DNA of 64,000 nt from Oncomelania hupensis (lineage: Eukaryota; Mollusca; Gastropoda; Littorinimorpha; Pomatiopsidae): the NCBI GenBank assembly GCA_036898135.1, contig CM072523.1, positions 2,294,311 through 2,358,310 on the forward strand. Reading direction: 5' to 3'. Below the pieces are notes generated by a model. That model was not told the origin of the DNA, ran no database searches, and worked only from the letters and a program-made list of their open reading frames with translations. Made by a program: the position numbers and the translations under genes. Below, piece by piece: positions 52,945 to 64,000 of this stretch. How positions within the stretch are numbered: position 1 is the stretch's first letter; every line of letters begins with the position of its first letter.

Positions 52945-53070
52945 ACATAGCGCGTTTCCAGTTCAAGAGCTGCTCAAGGCGGTGACCGGTACAGGATCTA
53001 ACTCTAGCTGCCCGAGACGCCCACTTGCAGCCTTGAGGCGCGCCGTCTAACGCCCCAGACAACAAAGCTG
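52945..53070 (+). repeat. Repeat C copy
   Basis: TAGCGCGTTTCCAGTTCAAG, GACCGGTACAGGATCTAACT and GCGCGCCGTCTAACGCCCCA parallel 44565-44690 throughout. Confidence 0.7.
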
Positions 53071-53194
53071 GATTCTGAGCTAACGGGGATGGAGTGAGAA
53101 GCAACCTAGTGTTTGTGGGTGTACTTGTGTATCTGGCTGTCACCAGCCTAGCAAATCAACCTCAGGATTTTTACAGTACGATGGAATACATGTG

Positions 53195-53225
53195 CGGACA
53201 AACTAGACCTCGGTTTATACTTTCA
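53195..53225 (-). repeat. Inverted SINE-A body fragment
   Basis: CAAACTAGACCTCGGTTTAT is the complement of ATAAACCGAGGTCTAGTTTG at 55793, which explains the apparent signal-peptide-like frame here as spurious. Confidence 0.65.
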
Positions 53226-53233
53226 TCCTTTCT

Positions 53234-53549
<316 letters not shown>

Positions 53550-53779
53550 GTGTCTCACTCTCTCTTTCTATGTTTGTGTGGGTGTAGCTGTGTGAAAGCA
53601 TTAGACTCTTGTTTTCACTACTGATACAAGAACTTCAGTCATGCAATAAGCAAACTAACCAATTGACTCTGTACTTTATTGCGTCATCAAAGATTTATAT
53701 CTACTTCATGACAGTAGCAGTAATTAATGTTTATTATGATTATTAATGGATGCTGTAATCGCGGTTTTTCCAAAATCAC

Positions 53780-53945
53780 CAATCAGGCTCCAAGCGCGGC
53801 GATCTGTACAAACAAGCACGCTCACATGTTTCACTCTCACATTCACCCGTACCTATCACTAAAACATATGGTGTAAAGGCAAGGAGATCGCATTCAGAAG
53901 ACGGAAGGGAAATCGAATTGTATATTTTAAATTGTATTTTGGCTG
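53780..53945 (-). mobile_element. SINE-B 3' part, inverted
   Basis: CAGGCTCCAAGCGCGGCGAT and GTACAAACAAGCACGCTCAC, then GGTGTAAAGGCAAGGAGATC, read in reverse, match the body of the SINE-B copy at 58.4-58.6 kb. Confidence 0.75.
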
Positions 53946-53949
53946 CAAC

Positions 53950-54460
53950 CAAAACCACATTGAATCACTTTTCTCATTATCAGAAAACTGCTTGAAATCT
54001 TTGAAGTGGTTTTTAGTTTGTCTTTAAAGTGGGATCATGGAGGCGCTTGTTGCGTCTTTGATCAGTGTCGCCAAATATTCCTAGCTCTTTGACGCTGAAA
54101 CGATTAGCTTAATTACTCTACAATCAAAACCCATTAAACTAAAAATTATTAATATTAAACCTAAATGAAGTCATCGACCACCATTATCAAAATGGAGACT
54201 TGCGATTTTTATGATAATAATGATTTAGCCCAAGGTGGGGAAGACGGACGATAGTACACCAAATTACTATAGCCTTGTGAACTTTGACCCTATTTGTGAA
54301 TGAACCACACCGCTTCAAGAGAGTGTGTTTTGGAAGTTTGTGATAGGATAGGGTCTGTGGTATCCACCTAAAACCAAAAACCTGTTTTAAAAAAAAATAA
54401 TAAAAAACCACGCTCGTTTTGTTGTGGATTCTACTTTTTTACACCGAGTTATGTCCTGAA
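53950..54460. other. Intergenic, no gene recognised
   Basis: AT-rich spacer. GTGATAGGATAGGGTCTG at 54340 resembles one RTE tail unit but has no adjoining match. Confidence 0.4.
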
Positions 54461-54469
54461 CCTGTTTAC

Positions 54470-54797
54470 GTCACTTTAGGGCCCTCAGGAACTATTTCTT
54501 GCCCTTGTGAAGAGGAAAAGGTTAGCGTGGTTTGGTGACCTCTCGCGGCACGACACCCTTGTCCAAACCCATTATGCAAGGAACGGTGAAAGGAAGCAGG
54601 CAAAGGAAGAACTGGACAGATGACGTCAAAACATGGACACGTCACGCCTCCTACAAACGTCAGCAGACAGATTAGTGGCGTGAACTCTCCGTGAAGGCAA
54701 CCCTCAAGCCTCTGCAACTGCCCAACAGGCTGAGGGATTATAAAGATTTGCTAGTAGTTGAGGATTAAGTCAAGTCAAGTCAAGTCAAGTCAAGTCA
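54470..54797 (+). mobile_element. LINE 3' end with (CAAGT)n tail
   Basis: Degenerate frames read KRKRLAWFGDLSRHDTL, then a DWRELSVKATLKPLQLPNRL-like end, parallel to the RTE C-terminus KRKLRWYGHVTRSSGLAKT. The copy ends in GGATTAAGTCAAGTCAAGTC and further CAAGT units. This is a related but distinct RTE-like family whose tail pentamer differs from GGATA. Confidence 0.7.
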
Positions 54798-54926
54798 ATG
54801 CATTCTTTATTTCTCAGAAAGAAAAATGTGGGTTGTCGCTTTGCAAGACAAGACAAGATTTTATAATGGCAATAAACACAATAACAGAAATGGAATAGTA
54901 GCATAACATTTAGGGGGGGAAAAAAT

Positions 54927-54929
<3 letters not shown>

Positions 54930-54975
<46 letters not shown>

Positions 54976-55110
54976 CCACGCACACACACACCCTCAATTA
55001 CGATATTACAGTATAATATTCAGCTCAAACAAACATACCAGATACACAACATTTGTACCCTTGCGTGCATCTGCATGCAATCACACACACACACATACAC
55101 ACACAATATT
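54930..55110. repeat. (CA)n tracts
   Basis: ACACACACAC with AAAC and CCC interruptions at 54931-54990, then a shorter run at 55083-55107. Confidence 0.9.
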
Positions 55111-55522
55111 ACATAGGTTACATTACATGTAGGAAAGGATTAGTTGTCCGTGATGCAAATGACTATCTCTGGCAACCCGGTTTTGTGTTTTAAGACGTCT
55201 TCAATAAACAATTTCCTTCATGCTTGATCGTGATGGCCAGCGCCTCGGGCCATCTCTTTTGACTTGGTAATTGAGCTATGTAAGAACAACCTATCTTTTA
55301 AAAATGGGCTAATGTGTCAGCGCAGCGGTCTGGATAGAGCTAGTTGTCAGTGTCTGTGGAGCAAACCTTATCTGTGTACTGAATGCGTTGCTTTGAGTCA
55401 AAATCGTACTGTCCAATTCCGTTTGTTTAAATGGGAAAACTATTGCGATCGAACGTTCTGACCGACTTTTCTGTCTCATTAATCCTGTAAAGAAACTCAA
55501 TAATAATTTTTTTTAATTTAAA

Positions 55523-55612
<90 letters not shown>

Positions 55613-55622
55613 TTCGTTATCA

Positions 55623-55708
<86 letters not shown>

Positions 55709-55709
55709 T
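55523..55709. repeat. (ATT)n microsatellite
   Basis: Two blocks of about 30 trimers separated by TTTTCGTTATCATC. Confidence 0.97.
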
Positions 55710-55767
55710 TTAGTATTATTCAATGTTATATAGCGCACATATTTCACGGTACATGGCGATTGTTGGT

Positions 55768-55905
55768 GCGAACTACTCCTTTGGATGAAAGTATAAACCG
55801 AGGTCTAGTTTGTGCATGAACGCATTGCGTCGCACGGACTTTAAAGGCCTTAGAATGGTGAGAGCCGGCTACACAAATACACCTAGGACGCACTAGGTTT
55901 TTAAC
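55768..55905 (+). repeat. SINE-A body fragment
   Basis: CTACTCCTTTGGATGAAAGT, ATAAACCGAGGTCTAGTTTG and CTACACAAATACACCTAG follow the SINE-A body order. Confidence 0.7.
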
Positions 55906-55980
55906 ATTCTGATGGATGAGTCTCTAATTGAGCATGACCTTGTGACACTGAGTTCTTTGCGCTACAAATAAACACTATCA

Positions 55981-55982
55981 TT

Positions 55983-56025
<43 letters not shown>
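55981..56025. repeat. (ATC)n microsatellite
   Basis: About 14 trimers. Confidence 0.95.
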
Positions 56026-56029
56026 ACTA

Positions 56030-56435
56030 GAACTCGGTCACTGTAAATTAACCCAAAACGAATTCAAACTAAATGTAAATAAAAACTAAGAATGCTGATT
56101 TATGCTGATAATTATGTGATAAGGAGGTTTGATCGCCTAAGTCAACCCCATCAGACCGCGGCTTGGACTTAACATTCAAAAGGACATAATCATCGTTTGA
56201 TGAATGTCGAAAAATCTTACCGTAGTCTAGATAACGGACGGACCTCTTACGACCTTTGAAAGGAATTCTAATTTAAACAGTCGTGATCTGTCTCAAATTC
56301 ACAGTCTTTTTTTTTTAAATTACGTTTTTTGCTTAAAGTGAGTTTTTCAAACTTGTATAATATTATATTACTGTCACAGATTTCAGTTTCAGTAATTTTT
56401 ATTGGAAGTCATTTCATTGCTAAAATGATCTGAGA

Positions 56436-56466
<31 letters not shown>

Positions 56467-57050
56467 CCACACACACACCCACACACACACACACACACAT
56501 GTATATGCGCAAGCATAAACATACAGGTAATTATGCAGATACAGGTAATTATAATCACATTAATGTACTTCTTCAAGTATTTAAGATAATGTAAGCGATG
56601 GTCATAGAAGTGTTTATTTGTCATATCGAGTAAGTATTATCCTGACACAGATTCTAGGATTTACTTAGGTATATTGTGACAGCAATACGCTGCCTTCTTC
56701 AGCCTACTGAAGTTTAATGTGAAAAATGTTGCTGGTTAAAAGAAGAAGACATATATTTATTTATCCACGTTATCATTGGGAACGCTCTCCTTTAAACGTT
56801 TTGCACAACACATTTGCAAGCTGTGAGCCAAGCCAGTGACGTTATAACGACCCACACATGTAGCTTATGCAGTCAGTGAAAGCTAATGCGTGTTTATTTG
56901 TGTGTGCCTGTAGCGTTCAATATGATGTTTCCCAAAGGGATCCAAAGCATGTACTGCTAATAGCAGACGCTCTTTTTACAACGCTTCGACACGAAGTTTA
57001 GATTCTGGTGTTTTTTTTCGGTAATAAGCCTATCAGACACTGACCAATGT
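56030..57050. other. Intergenic, no gene recognised
   Basis: Contains a (CA)n run at 56441-56500. No exon-like frame. Confidence 0.45.
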
Positions 57051-57059
57051 ATCAATGAA

Positions 57060-57345
57060 TGAACCTTTAAGTTTAACGTCTACACCCACCATTGGCGATA
57101 TGGCAGACGGCGATTACCATCCCAGGGAAGTTGGGATATGGACCTGCATCTACACTAAACCAATAGAGTAATCATACAGCTAGGATGGACAGTCAAATAT
57201 GGCCTCTTTTATCCTGCGGTATTTCAACCTATGGGTCTTGGTGCGCCAGGCGAACGCTGTACCCCAGAGCTACCGGGTTTACATTACATGGTTGTTGCGT
57301 TAGGTCCAGCGGACTCTTCCCAGCCAACTCAGGACCAGGGCTACC
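57060..57345 (+). repeat. Old interspersed repeat ending in the TCCAGCGGAC unit
   Basis: CGAACGCTGTACCCCAGAGC and CTACCGGG precede TAGGTCCAGCGGACTCTTCC, which matches 50302 and 28724. Ends are undefined. Confidence 0.45.
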
Positions 57346-57349
57346 GGGA

Positions 57350-58235
57350 TGAGACATGTATAAATATTCATAACAAGCAAATAGCGTCAATTAGACGTAG
57401 TCGCAATTTGGTCTATGGTCCAGACTACTTCTGTGTAGTAAAATGTACGTCCCCAGACACATTAAGCGTATAGGGGACAGAGATTAAGATATTTAACGAG
57501 GGACCCTAAGGGAGGGATGATAAGAGTTGCAATAAAATTTCAGGACCACAGCTAAAATCGAGGGAATTTAAGAGTCTGTAAAAATATCGACTGATCAGGG
57601 AAGGAAGGGACACAACAGCCACACGCCATACGCTCATGAGTAAAAGGATGAAATGTAAAAAGTAAAAGCAACTGTACAATCCCGAAAAAAACAAACATCT
57701 GTGATAACGAACACAGTAATAAGTGCAGGGCAAGACACGAAAGCCCAAAGCATAACCCAAGAGCCCGGAATGCGGGCGTCAGGTAAAATTACAACTAAAA
57801 GATAAAAATAACTTAAACACAGAATGATATAAATAATTTTAAATCTTTTGCTTTAAACCGTGGGGGGTGGGTGGGGAAAGTGTCGCATCGGTAAAGCGGT
57901 TAGTGCACACATTGCTTCTTAGAGGAATATAGCACAAACCGGCCCAATTGCTGTTCGGTCATGAAAAACGCTAACTATTAAAACGATTGAAAAAGTACAA
58001 TATTTTTTTTGTAATCCATAAAGTAATTAACTTAAAAATGAAACAGCCCATGTTACTGTGGACATTTTGCCATTCCATAAAAATTGCTTTCCTTGTCTGG
58101 TTTCTTGTATTCATTTTTACAATTATTCCATCATTAATCTTTCTGTATGTCTGTCTGTATGTATGTCTTTCTCATGACACCTCTTTGTGATAACTGAACC
58201 ACTAACTGACTTCTGAAACCGTGTCCAAGGATTAG
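57350..58235. other. Intergenic, no gene recognised
   Basis: AT-rich. GCATCGGTAAAGCGGTTAGT near 57886 resembles a tRNA-like A-box head of a SINE but no body follows. Confidence 0.4.
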
Positions 58236-58236
58236 T

Positions 58237-58626
58237 CGCCGGTGGCCTCGAGGCGCAGTGGATTAGTCGCCGGTTTCCTATGCCGAAGGTCGCGGGTCCG
58301 ATTCCCGCAAGGGGCGAACGTATGTGACTTAGGTACGAGACTATTGAGGTCACCGAGAGTTTTCTCCCGGCACTCCGGTTTCCTCCCTCCCTTCAATAAT
58401 GGTACAGGACGCAGACAATATAACAAAAATTTCAAAAATAAAAATTCGATTTTCTTTCCGTCTTCTAATAGCGATCTCTCTGCCTTTACACCACCTGTTT
58501 GAGTGATGGATGTGTATTTGTTGTGTGTGTATGTGACGGTGGATGAGACAGGTGAGCGTGTATGTTGGTACAGATCGCCGCGTTTTGAGCCTGATTGATT
58601 TGGGAAAAGGCGCGTATATAGCATTC
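58237..58626 (+). mobile_element. tRNA-derived SINE (family B), near full length
   Basis: Head: GTGGCCTCGAGGCGCAGTGG with an A-box-like string and GTCGCGGGTCCGATTCCCGC with a B-box. Body: CTTAGGTACGAGACTATTGA, TTTTCTCCCGGCACTCCGGT, TTCCTCCCTCCCTTCAATAA and GGTACAGATCGCCGCG, ending GGCGCGTATATAGCATTCCG before a trinucleotide tail. Other copies lie at 53.8 kb (inverted) and 59.7 kb. Confidence 0.85.
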
Positions 58627-58630
58627 CGTA

Positions 58631-58631
58631 T

Positions 58632-58705
<74 letters not shown>
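58631..58705. repeat. (AGT)n microsatellite, SINE-B 3' tail
   Basis: About 25 AGT trimers directly after the SINE body. Confidence 0.95.
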
Positions 58706-59084
58706 TTTTAAAAAGTGTAAAATAAAGACAAGTGGTATTTAAATGTCACCCGATCGGTCCCAGCCTTTTTAATAAGGCTTTGGGCACAGCAACTGCATGT
58801 GGTGTAACGAAATCGGAAGTTGGTACGCGCTGATATTTTCGGCCTTCGGACAGCTTTCTCAACGAAAGCATGACAGCCGCAATGCAGCTCCACTGAGAAT
58901 TCATAGAAACAGTGCATGTTTTGGCCTGTACGTAATCCCAACAGAGTGGCCTCTTAGCGTCGTTGCAACACTGTGCTCTACAATGCCGAAGTTAGGGTAC
59001 AAAAGTGCTCCACGAACGCGCGTAAGTTCGAGTCTCGCAGAAAGCGAAATAAGGGACTGTGATTTGGTATGTGGCTCATCAGGT

Positions 59085-59395
59085 CACCTACTCCTACGGA
59101 TAAGAGTATAAACCGGGGTCTAGTCTGTGCCCGCATGCATTCCACCGCACGGATTTTTAAAGATACTGACACTCATGTCCTAGATGGGTGACTAGGCTGC
59201 TAAATACATCCAGCACGCACTAAGTCCCTTATCCCCTATCCATTGTGCCCAGTGGACTGCGGCGTCAGGCGAGGCGCTTAAGGGAGCAAGTGGGCGTCTC
59301 AGGCGGCATGAGTTTAGACCCTGTATCGACCAGCGAGCCTCTGAACCGCTCTTGAGCTTAAACGGCACTATACAAGAGCGCTACATTAATAACTA
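59085..59395. repeat. SINE-A body fragment followed by inverted repeat C
   Basis: CCTACTCCTACGGATAAGAG, AACCGGGGTCTAGTCTGTGC and CTCATGTCCTAGATGGGTGA are SINE-A body. GGGCGTCTCAGGCGGCATGA and CTGTATCGACCAGCGAGCCT are repeat C inverted. The same pairing occurs at 24.06-24.34 kb, so the two may form one composite element. Confidence 0.65.
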
Positions 59396-59699
59396 AATCC
59401 CCGTTACATTACTGGCTGGTTGATTTAACTCCCAGATGGATTGCAGCACTAAGATGGCTACTGCGAACGTCAGGTGTTGGGGATCGCGACCTCCGGGACC
59501 CGCCCGCTGAGCTGGGACACTGTTCTTGCTCTGAGTGAAGACCTTGCTGAACTTTCAACCCAATGATGAGTGTGGTGGGGATGTGTTTTAACAACACAAA
59601 GTGTAACAGTTTTGAATGTAAGACAAGGTCGTAAGTTCCATCAGCTGTTTTATCTTTTTTTTCTTTTTAAAAAAAATAAAACTAGACCTTTGTACTGTT

Positions 59700-59960
59700 T
59701 ACCGAGAGGGTTCCCGGCAGCTGAGTGGATAGTGAGCTGGGTTCCTTGGCTGAAGGTCCCGGGTTGGAACTCTGACTTAGGTACGAGATTTTTCAAGACA
59801 CCGAGTGTTTTCGCCGGGCACTCCGGTTTCCTCCCTCCCTTCAATAATGGTATAGAATGCAATCAATCTACAATTTATACAAAAATAAAAAAGATTTTTA
59901 TTCAATTAAAATTGGAAGCCGTTCAATTGCATTTGCATACACTCACAGATAGACTATAGC
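59700..59960 (+). mobile_element. SINE-B copy
   Basis: GGCTGAAGGTCCCGGGTTGG (B-box region), CTTAGGTACGAGATTTTTCA and GGGCACTCCGGTTTCCTCCC, then TTCAATAATGGTATAGAATG; more diverged in the head than the 58.2-kb copy. Confidence 0.75.
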
Positions 59961-59999
59961 CGATGAAAATAAATAAATAAATAGCATTGAAATGTGCTA

Positions 60000-60820
60000 A
60001 TATTTTTGGAGGTATGGGGAGTCGACTTTATCATAAAGAAGCAACATTTTAAAATGGAATGATCTACGATCTACATGTACATAATTTGCAAGCACAAAAT
60101 ATTAAAATGGGATCAGCCAATGTTGATATACAGTGCAAAACCTGTTCACAAAATGATGAAAAAAAACAACCACCACCAAAATGATGATATACAGCTACCT
60201 TGAACTTGGAGAAAATGCTAATATAAATGATCTAAAATGCTTAGCATTAGTAAACAATCCGCCAAGTAAAATCAATCAAATCGGTAAAGTCGTTCTTGAG
60301 GTAATGCAAACCAAAAAGTGCCATTGATCAGTTGAAGAATCTCAATACCCAAAATCATCAAAATCGGTTAAACTGGTTTTGAGATATAGAGCAAAAGGCG
60401 TATAGCAATAATTTGACCCTGGCCCAGGACACTGACCTTTGCGTTAAAGCAACTGTTCTGGCACAGGAGACTGGCCACTAACATAAGTTATGTTCCTAGG
60501 AAGTTTGGTCAAAATTCGTTTAGTGGTTCTTGAGATTTGGCGACCGATTGACCGACCAACAGATTAACATTTGGTTCGTTGTGATTCTCCCCACTATTTC
60601 AAAGTATTTCTAGCCATTATCTGGAAATACAAAAAGACAAGTTGAATTGATAAGGTCCGTCTTTTTTTTTTTTAAATTTCTTTTTGCATTTTTTATATTT
60701 TTTATTTGTCAATCACATAGTTTTAACTTCTAATGTCAACACAGTTGTGTGGCGAAGTTAGGCTCGACTTGGTACCAACTCAAAGACTTATTTATTTATC
60801 CACTTTAAAACTGGATCTTT
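60000..60820. other. Upstream region of lipase 2 with an old repeat
   Basis: GAAGTTTGGTCAAAATTCGT and TTGAGATTTGGCGACCGATT at 60507-60550 look like an ancient dispersed element. No gene recognised. Confidence 0.4.
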
Positions 60821-60830
60821 TAAACAGAAC

Positions 60831-60832
60831 AA

Positions 60833-60880
<48 letters not shown>

Positions 60881-60881
60881 A
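60831..60881. repeat. (CAA)n microsatellite
   Basis: About 16 CAA trimers, 60 bp upstream of the lipase 2 start codon. Confidence 0.97.
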
Positions 60882-60940
60882 GACATTAATTTAGTTTTTA
60901 TTTCGTCGGCAACAAAACCTTATTCACAATAAACTTCATC

Positions 60941-61230
60941 ATGATGGGGAAACAGTCAACGTCTGCGCGAAAAGTCGGTTTTTACCTCTGCGCCGTTCTT
61001 TTGGAAATCTCTGCCATCTCCGTGGCGGCGGAAGAGGATGATAGAGGAGCGGTGGCTGACGTAGCGAAGAGAGCTCAAGCTTGCTACCAGGGCTTGGGAT
61101 GCTTCTCCGATTTTCCCCAGCTTCGTAGACTGCCAATGTCCCCTGACAAGCTACAGACCCAGTTCCAGCTGTACACCCGGAACGAGCTGACTGTTCCAAC
61201 AAGAATCAACGCCACGTTTAATGAGTCCAC
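60941..61230 (+). CDS. Lipase 2 exon 1
   Basis: Encodes the signal peptide and [20 protein letters not shown], then NATFNES. Ends GTCCAC|GTAAGT in phase 2. The second ATG (60944) is equally possible as the start. Confidence 0.93.
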
Positions 61231-61658
61231 GTAAGTATGGATAAGGGCGCTTGGTGATGGTGATGAGACTGAGGCTGAGGATGGTGGTGGTGGTGGTGGT
61301 AGTAGTGGAGGTGGTGATGATGGTGTTGATGATAGTGGTGTTTTCTGACGCTGAGGCTGGTTTTGTTGTTGCTGTTATTGTTGCTGCTCACCTTCTTCTT
61401 CTTGACGGAGACAATTAATGCTGCTGTTGCTGCTATTACTACTACTACGATGACGATGACGACGACGACGATAACGATGATAGATTTGTGCAGATGGGCG
61501 ACACTACTGCATGGCTCTCATTTCAATCCGCACAAAGACACTAAGTTTGTCATCCACGGCTTCACTGGCGACGGCAATAAAACCTGGGTCATTGCAATGA
61601 AAGATGCACTTCTCCACAAGGTACCAGTACTCACTATTATTATCACCACCATCATCAC

Positions 61659-61692
<34 letters not shown>

Positions 61693-61826
61693 TTCATCGT
61701 CGTCGTCGTGGTCATCTTTAGCAACATGATCTTTATCATCATCAAAATCTCCACCATCGACTTCTTCCTCCTCCACCTGCTCATCATCATCATCAGCCGC
61801 AGCAACAGCACCACCACCACCACTGC

Positions 61827-61862
<36 letters not shown>

Positions 61863-62211
61863 CACCATCACCACCACCACCACTGTCAACAGCAACACCA
61901 CCATTACCTGTTGCAGGGGGATTTTAACGTGATCGTGGTGGATTGGGGTCAAGGCGCCAAGCAGCTTCCTGATCAGGCCGCCATCAACGTTTTCCTAGTG
62001 GCCGCAGAGGTCACCAACTTTATCCGCTTTCTGCAAGGCCGCCACAACCCCCTTGACCTCAACAAGGTTCATGTGATAGGCCACAGCTTTGGAGCTCAAA
62101 TTTCGGGTAACGTGGGAGCTGCTCTCGGCGGAGCCCTCGCACGAATTTCAGGTTAGTTCAGTGATTTATTAATGAATGAAAGAATGCATGAATGAATTAC
62201 TGAATGAACGA

Positions 62212-62282
<71 letters not shown>

Positions 62283-63177
62283 ATTTATTAACGTCGCCTA
62301 AGCTTTCAGAACATACAAATGAATGAATGATTGGTTGCTTTATTGGTTGTTGATTGATACATTCCACTGATTGCCTGTTTTGTATTGATCTGCACTGTTC
62401 ATTCAGTAGTCTTACTACAACGGCAAAGGTCAAAACACTTAGGTTGTTGAATAGGGTTGATGTTTCTTGTTTGTTTCGCTGACCAGGTGAATTAGTTATT
62501 ATTGATTTGACAGACTGATTGATTGAGTGATTTATTGATTTATTTAACTAATTGTCTATCTTTGTTTGAATATTATCCATAATTTTGCTAATTGGTTGCA
62601 CTACTTTGCTCATACTTCACTTCATTGACACCGTCTCATAACTGATCAATAAATTATTAGCTGTCTGACCGATTGGATATTTCAACGATTTAAGTGCGAA
62701 CTGAAACCTTCGCTTTGAGACAAGCAATGGAGATTAGACCTGTAGTTTATTAGTTTATAGGGGTTGTTCTCTCTCTTCCTCCCTTCCTCCCCTCTCCCCG
62801 CCACTCTTTCCTCCACCCCTGACGACCTCCAAAGTCAGCGGACGTAGGTGAGGAGAGAAGGGAGGTGCTTTTGAAGGAGTAGATGGGGTCCATAGCAAAT
62901 ACATACTCGCGCTGAGATTATTTCTTTCTTTCTTTATTTTATTTCATTTTATTTCTTTCTTTATTTTATTTGATTATTTAATAATTTAGTTATTTATGTT
63001 ATTATTTTTTTTAATTTAATTATTACCTTTATTTATTTATTTATTTATTTATTTATAACGTAATTTTTAAAACAAAAACACATGTGTTAAGAGCTAGGTA
63101 TTTTCATTTTATTAAAATCTTTTTTAAGTAAAACCATGGACTGATGCTGCCCTTTTAATTAGTTTTTTTATTTAATT

Positions 63178-63224
<47 letters not shown>

Positions 63225-63368
63225 CATGTTTAATGTGTCTGCTCACAGGTCTTGATCCGGCTGAACCTTATTTCGTGGATATGGACGACAGTAAGCGTTT
63301 AGATAAAACAGACGCAAAATTTGTCGACGTCATTCACACAGACGGCGAGAAATTCAGCGGCTTTTCAG
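60941..63368 (+). CDS. Second pancreatic-lipase-family gene, exons 1-4, cut by the window end
   Basis: Exons: 60941-61230, 61494-61620, 61917-62151 and 63249-63368; all GT-AG with agreeing phases (2, 0, 1, 1). Begins [17 protein letters not shown] with a signal peptide ([14 protein letters not shown]), a short acidic stretch, then [12 protein letters not shown], the lipase N-terminal string. The nucleophile Ser196 lies in [15 protein letters not shown] and Asp220 in GLDPAEPYF; the histidine, lid and PLAT exons lie beyond 64000. Same order and strand as lipase 1, so a tandem paralogue with clear divergence. The first intron sits at a different codon from lipase 1. Substrate is unknown. Confidence 0.93.
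61255..61470. repeat. GGT- and ACG-rich tracts in lipase 2 intron 1
   Basis: GATGGTGATGAGACTGAGGC, GGTGGTGGTGGTGGTAGTAG and later ACGATGACGATGACGACGAC. Confidence 0.85.
61494..61620 (+). CDS. Lipase 2 exon 2
   Basis: The acceptor GATTTGTGCAG precedes ATGGGCGAC (phase 2) and the exon ends CACAAG|GTACCA (phase 0). Encodes [20 protein letters not shown] then [20 protein letters not shown]. Confidence 0.94.
61636..61905. repeat. (ATC)n/(ACC)n tracts in lipase 2 intron 2
   Basis: CATCATCATC runs at 61651-61690 and 61827-61860 with ACCACC spacers. Confidence 0.93.
61917..62151 (+). CDS. Lipase 2 exon 3: nucleophile serine
   Basis: The acceptor ACCTGTTGCAG precedes GGGGATTTT (phase 0) and the exon ends ATTTCAG|GTTAGT (phase 1). 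Encodes [17 protein letters not shown] and [17 protein letters not shown]. Confidence 0.96.
62216..62283. repeat. (GAT)n microsatellite
   Basis: About 22 pure trimers in lipase 2 intron 3. Confidence 0.97.
62290..63240. other. Lipase 2 intron 3 remainder
   Basis: Loose TTGATTGATTGA and TTTATTTATTTA tracts (63030-63055, 63178-63225). No exon. Confidence 0.7.
63249..63368 (+). CDS. Lipase 2 exon 4: catalytic aspartate
   Basis: The acceptor CTGCTCACAG precedes GTCTTGATCC and the exon ends TTTTCAG|GTGCGC, phase 1 at both ends. Encodes [20 protein letters not shown] and [15 protein letters not shown]. Confidence 0.96.
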
Positions 63369-63728
63369 GTGCGCATCTTTCCATGACGTCCTTGAAAAAT
63401 AGTTGTAATAGTTGAAAACGTGGTAAGGTGGAAGTAATAATAGTAGTAGTAGTTGTAGTAGTAGTAGTAGTTAATAGTTAAAGTAGTAGTTGTAGTTGTT
63501 GTAGTTGTGGTTGTTGTAATAGTAGTAACTGTTGGTTGTAGTGTCCGGCAGTAGTGGTAGTAACAGGAACAAGCCCCCAACTGTGGATGGAAACCTGGCC
63601 CTTAAGGTGCCTTTACGTACACCGCATTTGGTAGCCATACCACTTAAAGTCCGCCTGAGGTCAAGATCAAACTTGCCAAAGCAAAACAAAATGAAAATGC
63701 TTAATTTGCGCTAAGGGATTACTATTTA

Positions 63729-63849
<121 letters not shown>

Positions 63850-64000
63850 CTACATAGTTCGTGTCTAATATAAGTTGAAATCTAAAGGTCCCGCCCTAGC
63901 TGTCAGAAAGACCTCTGCTATATATTTGCATTCATGGGTGACGCATCTCCTTTGGAATACCTATGCCGGTGCTCACACATGGATTTGCCGGAGTTTGTCT

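Noticed and set aside
54330..54350. Tenth RTE copy
   Set aside because: Only one GGATAGG string without adjoining element sequence.
58240..58315. Free-standing tRNA gene
   Set aside because: The body continues into SINE-B sequence found twice more in the window.

Overview
This is animal nuclear DNA, most likely from a mollusc and probably a gastropod. That is inferred from spliced genes with long introns, very dense microsatellites, tRNA-derived SINEs, and an RTE-type LINE whose 3' tail is a pentanucleotide repeat. No species-level marker is visible. No rRNA, free-standing tRNA, CRISPR array or prokaryotic operon was seen.

Layout. (1) 0-5 kb: a plus-strand terminal exon of a small membrane protein (1581-1870), and two minus-strand exons (4238-4021, 3866-3704) that encode a transmembrane segment and probably belong to a larger minus-strand gene. 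(2) 6-14 kb: a decayed 5'-truncated RTE copy, a broken THAP-domain gene on the minus strand (10109-8455), and a complete RTE retrotransposon with an intact ORF2 and an 11-bp target-site duplication (10691-14045). (3) 14.7-18.3 kb: minus-strand exons of a large acidic, low-complexity protein with a Gly-Asp-rich repeat block and several amphipathic helices. Exon phases allow it to join the 4238 and 3866 exons. (4) 20.7-26.9 kb: a second minus-strand gene of at least five exons, encoding a disordered Ser/Pro-, Arg/Ser- and Glu-rich protein of unknown function, whose 3' end lies in a degenerate tandem array. (5) 27-32 kb: gene-poor, with RTE fragments and microsatellites. (6) 32.9-52.0 kb: a complete 10-exon pancreatic-lipase-family gene, predicted 481 aa, with every exon phase consistent and the catalytic triad intact. 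Its introns hold an antisense THAP first exon, a hAT-type MITE, a LINE fragment, several RTE copies, a Tc1-type transposon and two minisatellites. (7) 52-60.9 kb: intergenic SINEs, another LINE tail and microsatellites. (8) 60.9 kb to the edge: the first four exons of a tandem lipase paralogue, cut by the window end.

The two lipases are secreted enzymes of one family and form a head-to-tail tandem pair, most simply explained as digestive or extracellular lipases. The rest of the window is shaped by mobile elements. At least nine copies of one RTE family are present, five of them flanked by recognisable 10-13 bp direct repeats. The three disrupted genes (THAP, Tc1 transposase, RTE copy 9) each carry a short tandem duplication as a lesion.
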